Part shown: piece after piece, positions 25,633 through 35,350 of the stretch
Layout of the letters: the number at the start of each line of letters is the position of its first letter
How positions within the stretch are numbered: the stretch's first letter is position 1
DNA from: Novosphingobium kaempferiae
Lineage (GTDB): Bacteria; Pseudomonadota; Alphaproteobacteria; Sphingomonadales; Sphingomonadaceae
Assembly (NCBI RefSeq): GCF_021227995.1
Contig: NZ_CP089301.1
Location: 2,728,001 to 2,792,000 of the forward strand
Length of the DNA: 64,000 bases
Direction: 5' to 3'
The notes under the pieces: generated by a model
Told to the model about the DNA's origin: nothing
The model's database searches: none
What the model saw: only the letters and a program-made list of their open reading frames with translations
Translations under genes and position numbers: made by a program

Positions 25633-28272
25633 TCAACCGATAGTGAAAGCGTAGTCCGCGCCTTCGCCTGCGGTCACTTCCACGCGGGCGACCGACTTTC
25701 CGTCGGCCCGCATTTCGAGAAGTTGCCCGGCGAGATCGGCGAGAAGCCCGCGCTTCAGGATGTTTTCTATGTTTCGCGCCCCGCTTTCCACCTCGGTGCA
25801 ACGCTCCACCAGCTTGTCGAGCAGAGCGTCGTCCCAGGTGAATTCCGCACCGTAGTTCGCGACGATGCGCTTCTGGATACGCTCGAGATTGATGACCACG
25901 ATCTCCTTCAAGATCTCGGGTTCGAGCGGGAAGAACGGCACGGTCGCCACGCGGCCCAGGAAGGCCGGCTTGAAGTATTCGAGCAGCGCGGGCCGAAGTT
26001 CCTGCGCCAGCTCCTCGGGCTCGGGCATCTCGGCCTTGCCCTTCGCGCGGCACAAGTCCTCGATGGTGTCGGTGCCCGCGTTCGAGGTCATGATGATGAG
26101 GGTGTTCTTGAAGTCGATGTCGCGGCCCTGGCCGTCCTTCATCGAGCCCTTGTCGAAGACCTGGTAGAAGACGTCCTGCACGCCGGGATGCGCCTTCTCC
26201 ATCTCGTCGAGCAGGATCACCGAGTAGGGCTTGCGCCGCACCGCCTCGGTCAGCACGCCGCCCTCGCCATATCCGACGTAGCCTGGCGCCGCACCGACGA
26301 GCGTGGAGACTTTGTGCTCCTCCTTGAACTCGCTCATGTTGATGGTCGTGATGTTCTGTTCGCCGCCGTAGAGCAGTTCGGCGAGCGCCAGCGCGGTCTC
26401 CGTCTTGCCGACGCCGGAGGTGCCGCAGAACAGGAAGATGCCCAGCGGCTTCCTCGGATCGGCGAGGCCAGCCCGCGCCGTCTTCACCGTATGCGCGATC
26501 ATGTCGAGCGCGTAGCGCTGGCCCTTGATGCGGTCGGCGAGCTGGTCCGCCACGGTCAGCAGCGAGCGGATTTCGTCGCCCACCATGCGGCCGACCGGAA
26601 TGCCCGTCCAGCCCGCCAGTACTTCGGCGACGACGTTGTGATCGACGACGTCGTAGATCATCGGCGTTTCGCCCTGAAGTTCGGCCACCTTGGCCTGCGC
26701 CTCGCGCAGTTCGCTGATCGCCGCCTCGGCTTCGGGCGAGCCGTCGGCTGCGTCCGCCACCTTGTCGCGCGCTTCGGAGACGGCTTTCACGGCGGCGAGT
26801 TCGGCCTGCCATACGTCGGTCAGGCGCGCCTTCTCCGCCTCGATCTCCTCTCGCTCGGTCGCGGCGGTTGCGAGCCGGGCCTTCACGTCCGCGCCAGCCT
26901 TGGCCTCGCGCTCGTACATGCGTACTTCACTGTCGAGTAGCCCGAGACGGCGCTCCAGATCCTCGACCGGGGCGGGTGTCGCCGCCTGGCTGATGCCAAC
27001 GCGGGCGCAGGCGGTGTCGAGCAGCGAGATCGCCTTGTCGGGCAACTGCCGCCCGGTGATGTAGCGGTGCGACAGGCTGGACGCCGCTTCCAGCGCCTCG
27101 CCCAGGATGCGCACGCCATGGTGCTTCTCCAGCACCGGGACGAGGCCGCGCAGCATGGCGACGGCCAGCTTCTCGCTCGGCTCCTCCACCTTGACCACCT
27201 GGAAGCGGCGGGTCAGCGCGGGATCCTTCTCGAAGTACTTCTTGTATTCGGCCCAGGTCGTCGCCGCGATCGTCCGCATTTCGCCTCGGGCAAGAGCGGG
27301 CTTGAGCAGGTTCGCGGCGTCGTTCTGCCCCTCGGCACCGCCCGCGCCGATCAGGGTATGCGCCTCGTCGATGAACATGATGATCGGCGTCGGGCTTTTC
27401 TTCACCTCCTCGATCACCGACTTGAGCCGGTTCTCGAACTCGCCCTTGATCCCTGCACCGGCCTGCAACAGCCCGAGGTCGAGCGAGAGGAGACGGATGT
27501 TCTTCAACGCCTCCGGGACGTCGCCTTGTACGATGCGCAGGGCAAAGCCTTCGACCACCGCGGTCTTGCCGACGCCCGCCTCACCGGTGAGGATGGGATT
27601 GTTCTGCCGACGCCGCGTCAGGATATCGACGATCTGGCGGATTTCGGGATCGCGCCCGAAGATGGGATCGATCTTCCCGTCGCGGGCCTGCTGCGTCAGG
27701 TCGATGCAGTACTTTGACAGGGCATCGCCACCACCAGGAGCGCCCGGCTGCAACGGCGCCGGGCCGCCGGACGCCGCAGGAGCAGCAGCGACCTTCGCCT
27801 CCTCGGAATTGGCGGTGATCTTGTCGAACGCGGTTTTCAGCGTCTCCGCCGGGATCTTCGCGAACTGCGAACTGATGTCGCGCGCGGAGCCGGTGAATTC
27901 GTTGCTGGTGAGCAGAGCCAACAGCAGGTGGCCCGAACGCACGAGCCCGGCCCCATACTCCAGCGAGCCGACCAGCCACGCCTCACGCACCAGCTTCACG
28001 AGGTTCGGCGCGATGGCGGGAGAGCGGCCGTTGCCGGTCTTGAACCCGTCGATCTGGCGATTGATGTCCTGCGCCAGACGGCCGAGATCGATCTCGAAAT
28101 GCGTGGCGATAACGGCAAGGTCGGAGGTCTGCTTTTCCAGCAGGCGGTTCAGCCAGTGCTCCACCTCGATGTCGTAATTTGTGCGCGAAAGGGCCAGTCC
28201 CGCAGCCGCTTCGAGCGCCTGCCGGCAAGTATCGTCAAGCTTCCCGATGAGACTCTTGAGATTCAACTCCAC
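25633..28272 (-). CDS. clpV: T6SS sheath-disassembly AAA+ ATPase ClpV (TssH)
   Basis: The 879-residue ClpB-type ATPase recycles the contracted TssB/TssC sheath. It has the N-domain (about 1-160), a first AAA+ module with Walker A GEAGVGKT (about residue 228), a middle coiled-coil region with Glu/Ala/Arg-rich helices (about 400-530) and a second AAA+ module with Walker A GTSGVGKT (about residue 613). I take GTG at 28272 as the start; TTG six bases downstream has better spacing from the GGGGGAAGGGG ribosome site and is equally possible. A 175-bp AT-richer gap separates it from tssG, so clpV-hcp-vgrG may have their own promoter. Confidence 0.92.
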   Translation of the reverse strand: MELNLKSLIGKLDDTCRQALEAAAGLALSRTNYDIEVEHWLNRLLEKQTSDLAVIATHFEIDLGRLAQDINRQIDGFKTGNGRSPAIAPNLVKLVREAWLVGSLEYGAGLVRSGHLLLALLTSNEFTGSARDISSQFAKIPAETLKTAFDKITANSEEAKVAAAPAASGGPAPLQPGAPGGGDALSKYCIDLTQQARDGKIDPIFGRDPEIRQIVDILTRRRQNNPILTGEAGVGKTAVVEGFALRIVQGDVPEALKNIRLLSLDLGLLQAGAGIKGEFENRLKSVIEEVKKSPTPIIMFIDEAHTLIGAGGAEGQNDAANLLKPALARGEMRTIAATTWAEYKKYFEKDPALTRRFQVVKVEEPSEKLAVAMLRGLVPVLEKHHGVRILGEALEAASSLSHRYITGRQLPDKAISLLDTACARVGISQAATPAPVEDLERRLGLLDSEVRMYEREAKAGADVKARLATAATEREEIEAEKARLTDVWQAELAAVKAVSEARDKVADAADGSPEAEAAISELREAQAKVAELQGETPMIYDVVDHNVVAEVLAGWTGIPVGRMVGDEIRSLLTVADQLADRIKGQRYALDMIAHTVKTARAGLADPRKPLGIFLFCGTSGVGKTETALALAELLYGGEQNITTINMSEFKEEHKVSTLVGAAPGYVGYGEGGVLTEAVRRKPYSVILLDEMEKAHPGVQDVFYQVFDKGSMKDGQGRDIDFKNTLIIMTSNAGTDTIEDLCRAKGKAEMPEPEELAQELRPALLEYFKPAFLGRVATVPFFPLEPEILKEIVVINLERIQKRIVANYGAEFTWDDALLDKLVERCTEVESGARNIENILKRGLLADLAGQLLEMRADGKSVARVEVTAGEGADYAFTIG

Positions 28273-28447
28273 GCCCCTTCCCCCAATGCTGCGCGCAGCC
28301 GGGCAAACTTGCCGACCGCACAATGCCCCGCAATTCTCCGTCGTCAATTAACGTTGACTGTTATGCTGCGGCCCGTGGAAATTTGAATCAGCGAAGAAAA
28401 TATCTGCGATTTTGCTTTGGCATGCTTAGTAACTGAACAGATTGCAC

Positions 28448-29533
28448 TCAACCTGTTTTTCGCGTCATTGCGGTCGGATCGATCGGAATCAGACAGTCAT
28501 TTGCAACGTCTTCGGACCTTTCCGGAATTCCCATCCACGTCGTCCATCCAAGCATGGCCGGCGACTCGGAATCCCCCAGCCGCAACTCGGGGATATCGGC
28601 TGTCGCGATCAGCAGCCGCATCGACGGCCTTTGCTCGATCCCCGCAGCAAGAGCGCACAATTGCGTGACCTCGCGTCGCGCTTCCCGGCGACAGCAGAAG
28701 TCCTGCAACTGGCGATAGGTCAGCGGCCCGATCTCGACGACATAGTGGTGCTGCGCATCCAGCACCGCCGCACCGATCATCGCTGCGGCGCTGACTCCGC
28801 TTTGCTGCGCATCGGCGGGCTGGCCGAGCTGCGCGAACTGCGCGTCGAACCCTCCGATACGGGTCTGTTCGGCAGGCGGAACCGCCATCCACGTCGGCAC
28901 CGCCTCGACCACGCGCAGCGGCAGACCGGTCATGACCCGTAGCACCGCCTCCACACTGGCCGCGCTGCGCCGCGTGTCGGCAAGGTGGCCGACGAGCGTG
29001 ACCAACGCATTGTCGCGCATGTCGAGCCGGTCGCGCGCGCCGTCGTAGCCGATGCCCGCGAGCGTCACGAGCATCTCCTGCACCGGATCGCGGCCCCGCG
29101 CAGGCCCTTCGCGCCCGGCCCGCTCGGCCATCAGCGGCCAGGAATATTTCTCGGCGATGCGCCAGAAGAACGAGAGCGCGCGGTGATCGAAGATCGCAAG
29201 AAAGTGCCCGAAGGCGAAATCGCGCGCGCGCCGGCGCTGCAACTGCAATTCGCTGTAGGGCGGCGGCAGCGCGGGGGTCGCGCCCGCAAGCCCCATCACG
29301 TTGGCGACGATGCGCACCTGTTCGCGCTCGCCCGCCTCCGCCGCAGCGACATCGTTGGCGGGCGCGAACATGCGGTCGGAAGCAGCGAAGCGCGCGGGTT
29401 CGGCAGCGGGCAGATCGTCGCGCCCGCTCTCCGCCCCGTTTCCACGCGAGGCCGCCCAGCCCTGCACGGTGCGCGCGGCCTGCACGAACGTGGAACGACG
29501 CAGCCGCTCCAGCAGGTCGGCGAGGACGATCAT
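28448..29533 (-). CDS. tssG: T6SS baseplate protein TssG (ImpH/VasB)
   Basis: TssG, with TssF and TssE, forms the wedge of the T6SS baseplate. The 361-residue product begins IVLADLLERLRRS and contains the family-typical block with ERAGREGP, LVGHLADTRRSAASVEAVLR and LPLRVVEAVPTW. The ATG at 29533 overlaps the tssF stop (ATGA), which fixes the start. It is the last gene of the tssA-to-tssG block; 175 bp without a gene follow before clpV. Confidence 0.92.
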   Translation of the reverse strand: MIVLADLLERLRRSTFVQAARTVQGWAASRGNGAESGRDDLPAAEPARFAASDRMFAPANDVAAAEAGEREQVRIVANVMGLAGATPALPPPYSELQLQRRRARDFAFGHFLAIFDHRALSFFWRIAEKYSWPLMAERAGREGPARGRDPVQEMLVTLAGIGYDGARDRLDMRDNALVTLVGHLADTRRSAASVEAVLRVMTGLPLRVVEAVPTWMAVPPAEQTRIGGFDAQFAQLGQPADAQQSGVSAAAMIGAAVLDAQHHYVVEIGPLTYRQLQDFCCRREARREVTQLCALAAGIEQRPSMRLLIATADIPELRLGDSESPAMLGWTTWMGIPERSEDVANDCLIPIDPTAMTRKTG

Positions 29534-31341
29534 ATCAGCGGCCGGTCGCCGATGCGCGGCGCCCACGTCTTCCAGGCCCCGGTCTCGCGCTGCAACCGCG
29601 CCGTCACCCGCACGAAGCTGTTGAGCGCGCAGGCCCCGGCAAGGAACCGCTCGATCACGGCGCAGAGCAGGAACGAGCCCGAGCCCGAAAGCCGCTCGTC
29701 ATCCAGTTCCAGCGTCACATCGATGCCCGAACACATCGCCGTATGCCCCTTGAACCGCAGCCGCGCCACGCCGGGCGAGGACGTGACCGAGATCAGCCTT
29801 TCGCGCAGATATTCGCTGTCGGGCGTGTTGCCCGTGTCGTAGATCGCCAGCACTTCGCGCAGCGCCTCGCCCGAAAGTTCGTCGCCCACCAGCGTCAGAT
29901 AGTTGAGCGAGAGTTGCCCGATCAGCTTCCAGTGCGCGGAAGGGCCCCGCGCGGGCCGCCGCGTCGGCGTCGGCTTGGTGAGCGCGCTGACGCCGGCCAG
30001 GCCGTTGATCGTGCCCGCCACTTCCAGATAAGGCCGTCCGCCGCCGAACGGCAGCCGCGCAGGCAGATCGCGGTTCGTGGCAAGGATGCTGGTGTTCACC
30101 ACCGTCGTATCCTCGGCCAGCAGTTGCGCCTTGAGGTCGGCGATGGTCAGGAACACGTCGTCGCCGCCGCCGATGCTGAAGCTCGATCGCCGCGCGGTGG
30201 AATGGAAGAACGTGCCCAGTTCGGTCGATCCGCGCCGGAACGAATAGAGCGACGGCGTCTCGATCCGCTCCCCGCTCGCCGTCTGCAGCGTCACGCTGGT
30301 GACGGAATGGACCTCGATCGCATCCTCGTGCAGCGCGCTCGGCACGATGCGGTACTCGACCGAAGTGTGATCGAGATGGATCGGCTCGGCCTCCAGCGGA
30401 AAAAGGTTGAGCGCGGGGACGGCGTGCAGTTCGAAGTCATCGGCCCGGACCACGCGTTCCAGCTCCGACGAGATGCGGTCGAAGAACAGGTAGACCTCGA
30501 AGCGGTTGCCCTCGGCATTGATGAGGCGGCGGTCGAGCCCGGAAATCTCGAAGAACAGGTGCTTGTGCGGGTAAGCGAAATGCTCCTGCAGCAAGGCATA
30601 GGGCTTGCGCGCGGTGCGCGGCTGCGGGAGCAGAAGCTCGTCCTCGTCCAGCCCAAGCAGACGCACATTCTCGGGGCCCAACGCCACCGCGTTGGCATCG
30701 GTCGCCCCGGTGGCCACCGCCGCGCCGATGAGGTTCGCGCCGATCTGCTCCAGCAGGATCTGCGCCCGCCGCCCGTCGCTCTTGATGAACAGCCGCAGCG
30801 ATTCGATGTCGAGCTTGGCCAGCTCCACTTCCGGCTTGGTCGTCTCAAACGTAAGCCGCAGCATTCCGCGCGCCGCACCCGTCCCCACCGGCGCCTCGAA
30901 CGGCGGCCCGACCATCGCTGCCTCGGCCAGTCGCAGGGGTAGCAGGCGCGTGTCCGAGCACAGCCGATAGCGACAGGCGACACCATCGATCGGCTCGGTC
31001 GTCACCGTGGTTCCGCCGGGAACCGTCACCGCTTCGGCCATGTCGGCGCCGGGCTCCAGCCGTACCACCATCAACGACGGCAGCGGCTGGATGAGGTGCG
31101 GATACAGCGTCAGCAGCAGCGCGTCGGACAGTTCGGAATAGTCTTCCTCAAGCTTGTGCCGCAGTCGCCCGTTGAGGAACGCCACCGACTCGATCAGGCG
31201 GCTGACGTGCGGATCCTCGATCGCATCGCGGCTGATCCTGAGGCGCGCGGCATAGCGCGGATAGGCCTCCGCAAAGGCCCCCGCGTTGCGCTTGAGGTAA
31301 TCGAGCTCGCGCTGGTAGTAGGCGATGAGGTCGTCGATCAT
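29530..31341 (-). CDS. tssF: T6SS baseplate protein TssF (ImpG/VasA)
   Basis: The 603-residue length and N-terminus (MIDDLIAYYQRELDYLKRN) match TssF, the main baseplate wedge protein. Other recognisable blocks are AFAEAYPRYAARL, DPHVSRLIESVAFLNGRLRHK and LLLTLYPHLIQPLPS. The ATG at 31341 overlaps the tssE stop by the ATGA arrangement, and its stop overlaps the tssG start, so tssE, tssF and tssG are translationally coupled. The frame is open further upstream, but that region encodes tssE on another frame. Confidence 0.94.
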   Translation of the reverse strand: MIDDLIAYYQRELDYLKRNAGAFAEAYPRYAARLRISRDAIEDPHVSRLIESVAFLNGRLRHKLEEDYSELSDALLLTLYPHLIQPLPSLMVVRLEPGADMAEAVTVPGGTTVTTEPIDGVACRYRLCSDTRLLPLRLAEAAMVGPPFEAPVGTGAARGMLRLTFETTKPEVELAKLDIESLRLFIKSDGRRAQILLEQIGANLIGAAVATGATDANAVALGPENVRLLGLDEDELLLPQPRTARKPYALLQEHFAYPHKHLFFEISGLDRRLINAEGNRFEVYLFFDRISSELERVVRADDFELHAVPALNLFPLEAEPIHLDHTSVEYRIVPSALHEDAIEVHSVTSVTLQTASGERIETPSLYSFRRGSTELGTFFHSTARRSSFSIGGGDDVFLTIADLKAQLLAEDTTVVNTSILATNRDLPARLPFGGGRPYLEVAGTINGLAGVSALTKPTPTRRPARGPSAHWKLIGQLSLNYLTLVGDELSGEALREVLAIYDTGNTPDSEYLRERLISVTSSPGVARLRFKGHTAMCSGIDVTLELDDERLSGSGSFLLCAVIERFLAGACALNSFVRVTARLQRETGAWKTWAPRIGDRPLI

Positions 31342-31808
31342 CCGGGAAGCGCCACCTCGATCGTCCGGTCGCCGGGGCGAACGGCTGCTTCGTAGACCAC
31401 GGCTTCCTCGCTCTGCACGACGGTGAGCACCGCAGAGATGCGCAGGCGCATCCCCCGCGAGGTCGGCCCCTCGTCCATCTCGATCTCGATGTTCGACAGG
31501 CGCGGTTCGTGTTCGCGGATGACCTGCGCGATCGTGCGGCGGACACGCTCCCTGACGGCGGCGACGGACATGTCCTCGGTCGAAAGGTCGGGAATGCCGT
31601 AGCCCAGGATCGTGCGATCGAGCCCGGGATAGCGGGCCGTGACCGGCAGCCACGGGCGCTTGGTGTTCAGCAGGCTCTCAAGATCGCGGCGCAGCGCCAC
31701 CTTGTAGCGCGCGATGGCCTCCTCCTCGGTCTCGTGCGCGTCGGCGGAGTCGTGGGGATCGTCGTCGATCAGGCGGTCGACCAGAGACTGCGTGATGATC
31801 CGCGCCAT
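31338..31808 (-). CDS. tssE: T6SS baseplate protein TssE (gp25-like)
   Basis: The 156-residue protein belongs to the gp25/TssE family that nucleates the sheath on the baseplate. Typical features are an N-terminal TQSLVDRL segment, SLLNTKRPW (about residue 45), LGYGIPDL (about 68) and the basic/acidic RLSNIEIEM strand region. Its ATG overlaps the stop of the upstream TssC-like gene by one base and its stop overlaps tssF. Both ends are therefore constrained by neighbours. Confidence 0.93.
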   Translation of the reverse strand: MARIITQSLVDRLIDDDPHDSADAHETEEEAIARYKVALRRDLESLLNTKRPWLPVTARYPGLDRTILGYGIPDLSTEDMSVAAVRERVRRTIAQVIREHEPRLSNIEIEMDEGPTSRGMRLRISAVLTVVQSEEAVVYEAAVRPGDRTIEVALPG

Positions 31809-33244
31809 CAGGCCGCTGCCTCGTTGCCGATCACGGTGGCGAGCCGGAATTCGGAGGTGATCTGGTCGAGCTGGTAATGCGGCCTCAGGTGGATTTCGCA
31901 GCCATAAGTGCCGGGCTTGCCCGCCACCTCATGCACGCTGACGGTGCCCTCGCGCAGTGGGTAACGCACGCGCATTTCGGGGGAGGCGTCGTCGTTGCCG
32001 GTGACGTAAGTATGCAGCCAGCGCTGGAGCAGCCGCTCGCACTCGGCGGCGTCGTTGTACTTGCCCACCCAGTCGCGCGCGATGACCTTCACGTAATGGG
32101 CGAAGCGCGAGACGCACAGGATGTAGTTGAGCATCGCGCCCATCTTCGCGTTCATCCGCGCGGCCTCCCCGTCGTAGTCGGGCGGGCGATGGAGGCTCGG
32201 CAGGTTCATGAAGGCGGCGTTGCCCGTCAGGTGCAGCTGGCGCAGCACCAGCAGGCCCTGTTCGTTCAGGGTGACTTCCTGATCCTCCGAGATCGCGTTC
32301 TCGACAGCGAAGCGCGCGACGAAGCCGGTGCGGTCGCTCGGCAGGAAATGGCGGATCGGGCCATCGACGATCCCCGCCTCCCCTGGCGGCAGCGTCCCAC
32401 GGATTGCGGCGGGCCAGCGGTGCCGGGCCATGGCCCGCGCGGTGACATGCGCGACGCCGAACGCGCCGTTCAGCCACAGCAGTTCGCGCGGGCCGGAAAC
32501 CTTCTCGTCATAGACGAAACCGAGCCGCGGATGATCGCGTCCCCGGTGGGGCCTGCGCGCCAGCAGACGGGGCGCCACCGCACCAACGAAGCGGCTGTCC
32601 GGCCGCGACCGGACGCGGTTCCAGCGCGCGAAGGACTGGTCCGCGAACGTGGCGCTCAGATCCTGCCGCAAGTCGAGTTCGTCCAGCCCGTCCAGCGCCA
32701 GCATCGACGGGTCGACGCCGAACACGAAGGGGCAGAACGAGGCCGCAGCGACTTCCATGAGCCCTTCGAGAACCTCGACGTCGTCCACCTTGCTGCCCCG
32801 CCCGAGGCGATGCGAGATGGGGTGATCGACCACCATGACCCCGAAGGGCTTGCCCCCCGGCATCCCGAATTCCTGCGTGTAGACGAGATCGAACACAGCG
32901 CTCTGATCGAAATCCAGCGCCCGTTCGAGGTCGCGCGCGATCTCGGTCCAGCGCACGTCGAGGATGCGCAGGCGCACCGAGGGGTCGTCGATCCCGTCCG
33001 CCAGCCAGGCGACGCCGCGCCACAGCGCTTCCAGTTTCTGCAGCGCGGGATGGTGGAGGATGGCGTCGAGCTGGCGACCGAGATCCCGGTCGATCTGCGC
33101 GATGAGCCCGGCGGCTGTGGCACGCAGCCTCGGGAAGTCCCCCGCCTCGTGTTCCGCCTGCGCCGCGCCGCCATCGGGCAGCGCGGCAGGGGCTAGCGGC
33201 GACGTCGCATCCTGCGCCTCGGCAATCAGAGGCGACGTCGCCAT
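31808..33244 (-). CDS. Second TssC-like sheath protein (TssC40-type paralogue)
   Basis: This 478-residue protein is homologous to TssC, the large sheath subunit, but is clearly distinct from the adjacent tssC product. Shared blocks include EFGMPGGKPFGVMVVD, FDQSAVFDLVY, SRFAHYVKVIARDWVGKY and a C-terminal HLRPHYQLDQITSEFRL. Agrobacterium tumefaciens also encodes two such proteins (TssC40 and TssC41), which this arrangement mirrors. The N-terminus (1-35) is Ala/Pro-rich and unlike TssC. It lies 16 bp after tssC and overlaps tssE by one base. Its role (sheath cap, baseplate-proximal ring or alternative subunit) is not settled by sequence. Confidence 0.88.
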   Translation of the reverse strand: MATSPLIAEAQDATSPLAPAALPDGGAAQAEHEAGDFPRLRATAAGLIAQIDRDLGRQLDAILHHPALQKLEALWRGVAWLADGIDDPSVRLRILDVRWTEIARDLERALDFDQSAVFDLVYTQEFGMPGGKPFGVMVVDHPISHRLGRGSKVDDVEVLEGLMEVAAASFCPFVFGVDPSMLALDGLDELDLRQDLSATFADQSFARWNRVRSRPDSRFVGAVAPRLLARRPHRGRDHPRLGFVYDEKVSGPRELLWLNGAFGVAHVTARAMARHRWPAAIRGTLPPGEAGIVDGPIRHFLPSDRTGFVARFAVENAISEDQEVTLNEQGLLVLRQLHLTGNAAFMNLPSLHRPPDYDGEAARMNAKMGAMLNYILCVSRFAHYVKVIARDWVGKYNDAAECERLLQRWLHTYVTGNDDASPEMRVRYPLREGTVSVHEVAGKPGTYGCEIHLRPHYQLDQITSEFRLATVIGNEAAA

Positions 33245-33260
33245 TGTCGTGGCTCGACCG

Positions 33261-34757
33261 TCAGGAGGCGGTCGGAATGCGCGCGACGAGGCGCATCGAG
33301 GTCGTCAGTTCCTCGAACTGCAGCCACGGACGCAGATGCGCCACCGCGCTGTAGGAACCCGGCGCGCCGGGCACTTCCTTCACCTCGACCCGCGCTTCGC
33401 GGAGCGGATACTTGGCGCGGGCTTCCTGGCCTGCCCCCTCGGTGGCGTCGACATAGTTCATGATCCAGCGGTTCAGCCAGGTCTCGCAGTCGCTCGCCTC
33501 CATGAAGGAGCCGATCTTGTCGCGCGCCATGACCTTCAGGTAATGCGCGAAGCGGCTGGTCGCCATGATGTAGGGCAGGCGCGCCGAGATCGCCGCGTTG
33601 GCCGTCGCTTCGGGACGGTCGTAGACCTTGGGCTTCTGGGCGGTCTGCGCACCGAAGAAGACCGAATAGTCGGTGTTCTTGTAGTGGCAGAGCGGCAGGA
33701 AACCGAGGTCGGACAGTTCCTTCTCGCGCCGGTCGGTGATGCCGATCTCGGTCGGGCACTGGGTATCGAGATCGCCGTCGTCGGACTGGAAGACGTGGGT
33801 GGGCAGGTTGGAAACCTTGCCCCCGCCCTCGGCGCCGCGGATCGCGGTACACCAGCCGTACTGCGCGAAGGCATCGGTCATGCGCGCCGCGAGCGCGTAG
33901 GATGCGTTCATCCAGCAGTAGTCGTCATGGTCCATGGCCTTGGGCGCGCCGGCATCGTCGCGCGGGGCCTCCTCGTACTCGAAACCCTCGACCTTCTTGG
34001 TGTCGCGCCCGTAAGGCAGGCGCGCCAGCACCCGCGGCATCGTCAGGGTGACGAAGCGCGCATCCTCCGACTGCCGGAACGAGTTCCATTTGGTGTAGTC
34101 GGCCGTCTCGAACAGCTGCTTCATGTCCATCGGCTTGGACAGTTCCTTGTAGGAATCCATGCCGAAGACGTTGGAATCGGCCGCGGAGATGAAAGGCGTG
34201 AAGCCCGCCGCCGCGACGCTCGAGATATTGGTGAGAAGCTCCACGTCGTCCGGGTGCTTGGTGAAGTAGTAGTCACCCACCAGCGCGCCGAAGGGCATGC
34301 CGCCCGCCATGCCGAACTGCTCCTCGTAGACCTTCTTGTAGAGGGTCGACTGGTCGAAGTCGGTCGCCTTGGAGAGATCGTTGGCGATCTCCTTCTTGGT
34401 GGCGTTGAACAGCTGGACCTTGAGCGTGGTGCTGATCTCGGAGTTCTTCACGAGATAGTTCAGGCCGCGCCAGGTGCCTTCGATCGCCTTGAACTTCTCG
34501 GCATGCATGATCGCGGCGAGCTGCTCGGAAATCTGGGCATCGATCTTGGCGATCGCATCCTTGAGCGTGACGGTCATGTTCTTGTTGAACTGGACGGTGC
34601 CGCTCATCGCCTCTTCGGCGAGCGTACGCATCAGTTCCTCGACGCGCGAGGGCTCGGTCTGCTTGGTGACGCTGATCGCCGCATCGAGCAGGCTGACCGG
34701 TGCATCGACGGTTTCGGCCTGCGCGGCGCTGCCGCCCTGGGTTTCCAATTCGGACAT
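33261..34757 (-). CDS. tssC: T6SS sheath large subunit TssC (VipB/EvpB)
   Basis: TssC polymerises with TssB into the contractile sheath. The 498-residue protein has all family blocks: GTWRGLNYLVKNSE (about residue 95), FDQSTLYKKVYEEQFGM, PFGALVGDYYFTKHPDD, the central SFRQSEDARFVTLTMPRVL, and the C-terminal LRPWLQFEELTTSMRLVARIP. The ATG at 34757 is 6 bp from the tssB stop. Length, motifs and position next to tssB make it the canonical TssC of the cluster. Confidence 0.96.
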   Translation of the reverse strand: MSELETQGGSAAQAETVDAPVSLLDAAISVTKQTEPSRVEELMRTLAEEAMSGTVQFNKNMTVTLKDAIAKIDAQISEQLAAIMHAEKFKAIEGTWRGLNYLVKNSEISTTLKVQLFNATKKEIANDLSKATDFDQSTLYKKVYEEQFGMAGGMPFGALVGDYYFTKHPDDVELLTNISSVAAAGFTPFISAADSNVFGMDSYKELSKPMDMKQLFETADYTKWNSFRQSEDARFVTLTMPRVLARLPYGRDTKKVEGFEYEEAPRDDAGAPKAMDHDDYCWMNASYALAARMTDAFAQYGWCTAIRGAEGGGKVSNLPTHVFQSDDGDLDTQCPTEIGITDRREKELSDLGFLPLCHYKNTDYSVFFGAQTAQKPKVYDRPEATANAAISARLPYIMATSRFAHYLKVMARDKIGSFMEASDCETWLNRWIMNYVDATEGAGQEARAKYPLREARVEVKEVPGAPGSYSAVAHLRPWLQFEELTTSMRLVARIPTAS

Positions 34758-34763
34758 GGTCTC

Positions 34764-35273
34764 TTACTCCGCGGGCTTTTCGGTGCCGAACTGGGCGGAA
34801 AGCTGGCCCAGCTTCTCCTGATCGCCGAGAATCTGCTCCAGCAGGCTTTCGAGCTGCTCGGAGCTGTCGGCCTTGGCCATGAGGTCGCGCAGACGGTTGC
34901 GCGTTTCCATCAGCTTGCGCAGCGGCTCGACCTGCTCGACGATCTTCTCGGGCTCAAAGTCGTCCATTGAGGAGAACTTGAGGTTGACCTCGAACTCCTT
35001 GCCGTTCTTCTCCAGCGTGTTCTCGACCTTCATCTTAACGGCCGGTTCGATCCGGGCCATGACCTGATCGAACTTGTCCTTCTTGAGATCGATGAACTTG
35101 CGTTCCTTGAGGCTCTTCTTGGACACCGTGGAATCGCCGGAGAAATCGCCCATCACGCCGATGACGAAGGGCAGTTCCTTGACCTCCTGCGCGCCTTCCG
35201 TCTCGACGTCGTAGGTGATGTGGACGCGCGGCTTGCGCACCCTCTTGAGCTTGTCGTGCACCGAGTCAGCCAT
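34764..35273 (-). CDS. tssB: T6SS sheath small subunit TssB (VipA)
   Basis: The 169-residue protein pairs with TssC in the sheath. It starts [19 protein letters not shown] and carries the conserved [14 protein letters not shown] segment (about residue 35) and a C-terminal charged helix ending FGTEKPAE. The ATG at 35273 has a good ribosome site (GAGGGAGATC). It lies 77 bp after tssA and directly before tssC, the usual order. Confidence 0.96.
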   Translation of the reverse strand: MADSVHDKLKRVRKPRVHITYDVETEGAQEVKELPFVIGVMGDFSGDSTVSKKSLKERKFIDLKKDKFDQVMARIEPAVKMKVENTLEKNGKEFEVNLKFSSMDDFEPEKIVEQVEPLRKLMETRNRLRDLMAKADSSEQLESLLEQILGDQEKLGQLSAQFGTEKPAE

Positions 35274-35350
35274 TGTGATCTCCCTCGATTACGTCCCGGT
35301 TGCGGGGCGTCCACCTGTCGGCGCCCCGTGGCCCCCGTCGGGCCGATGTC

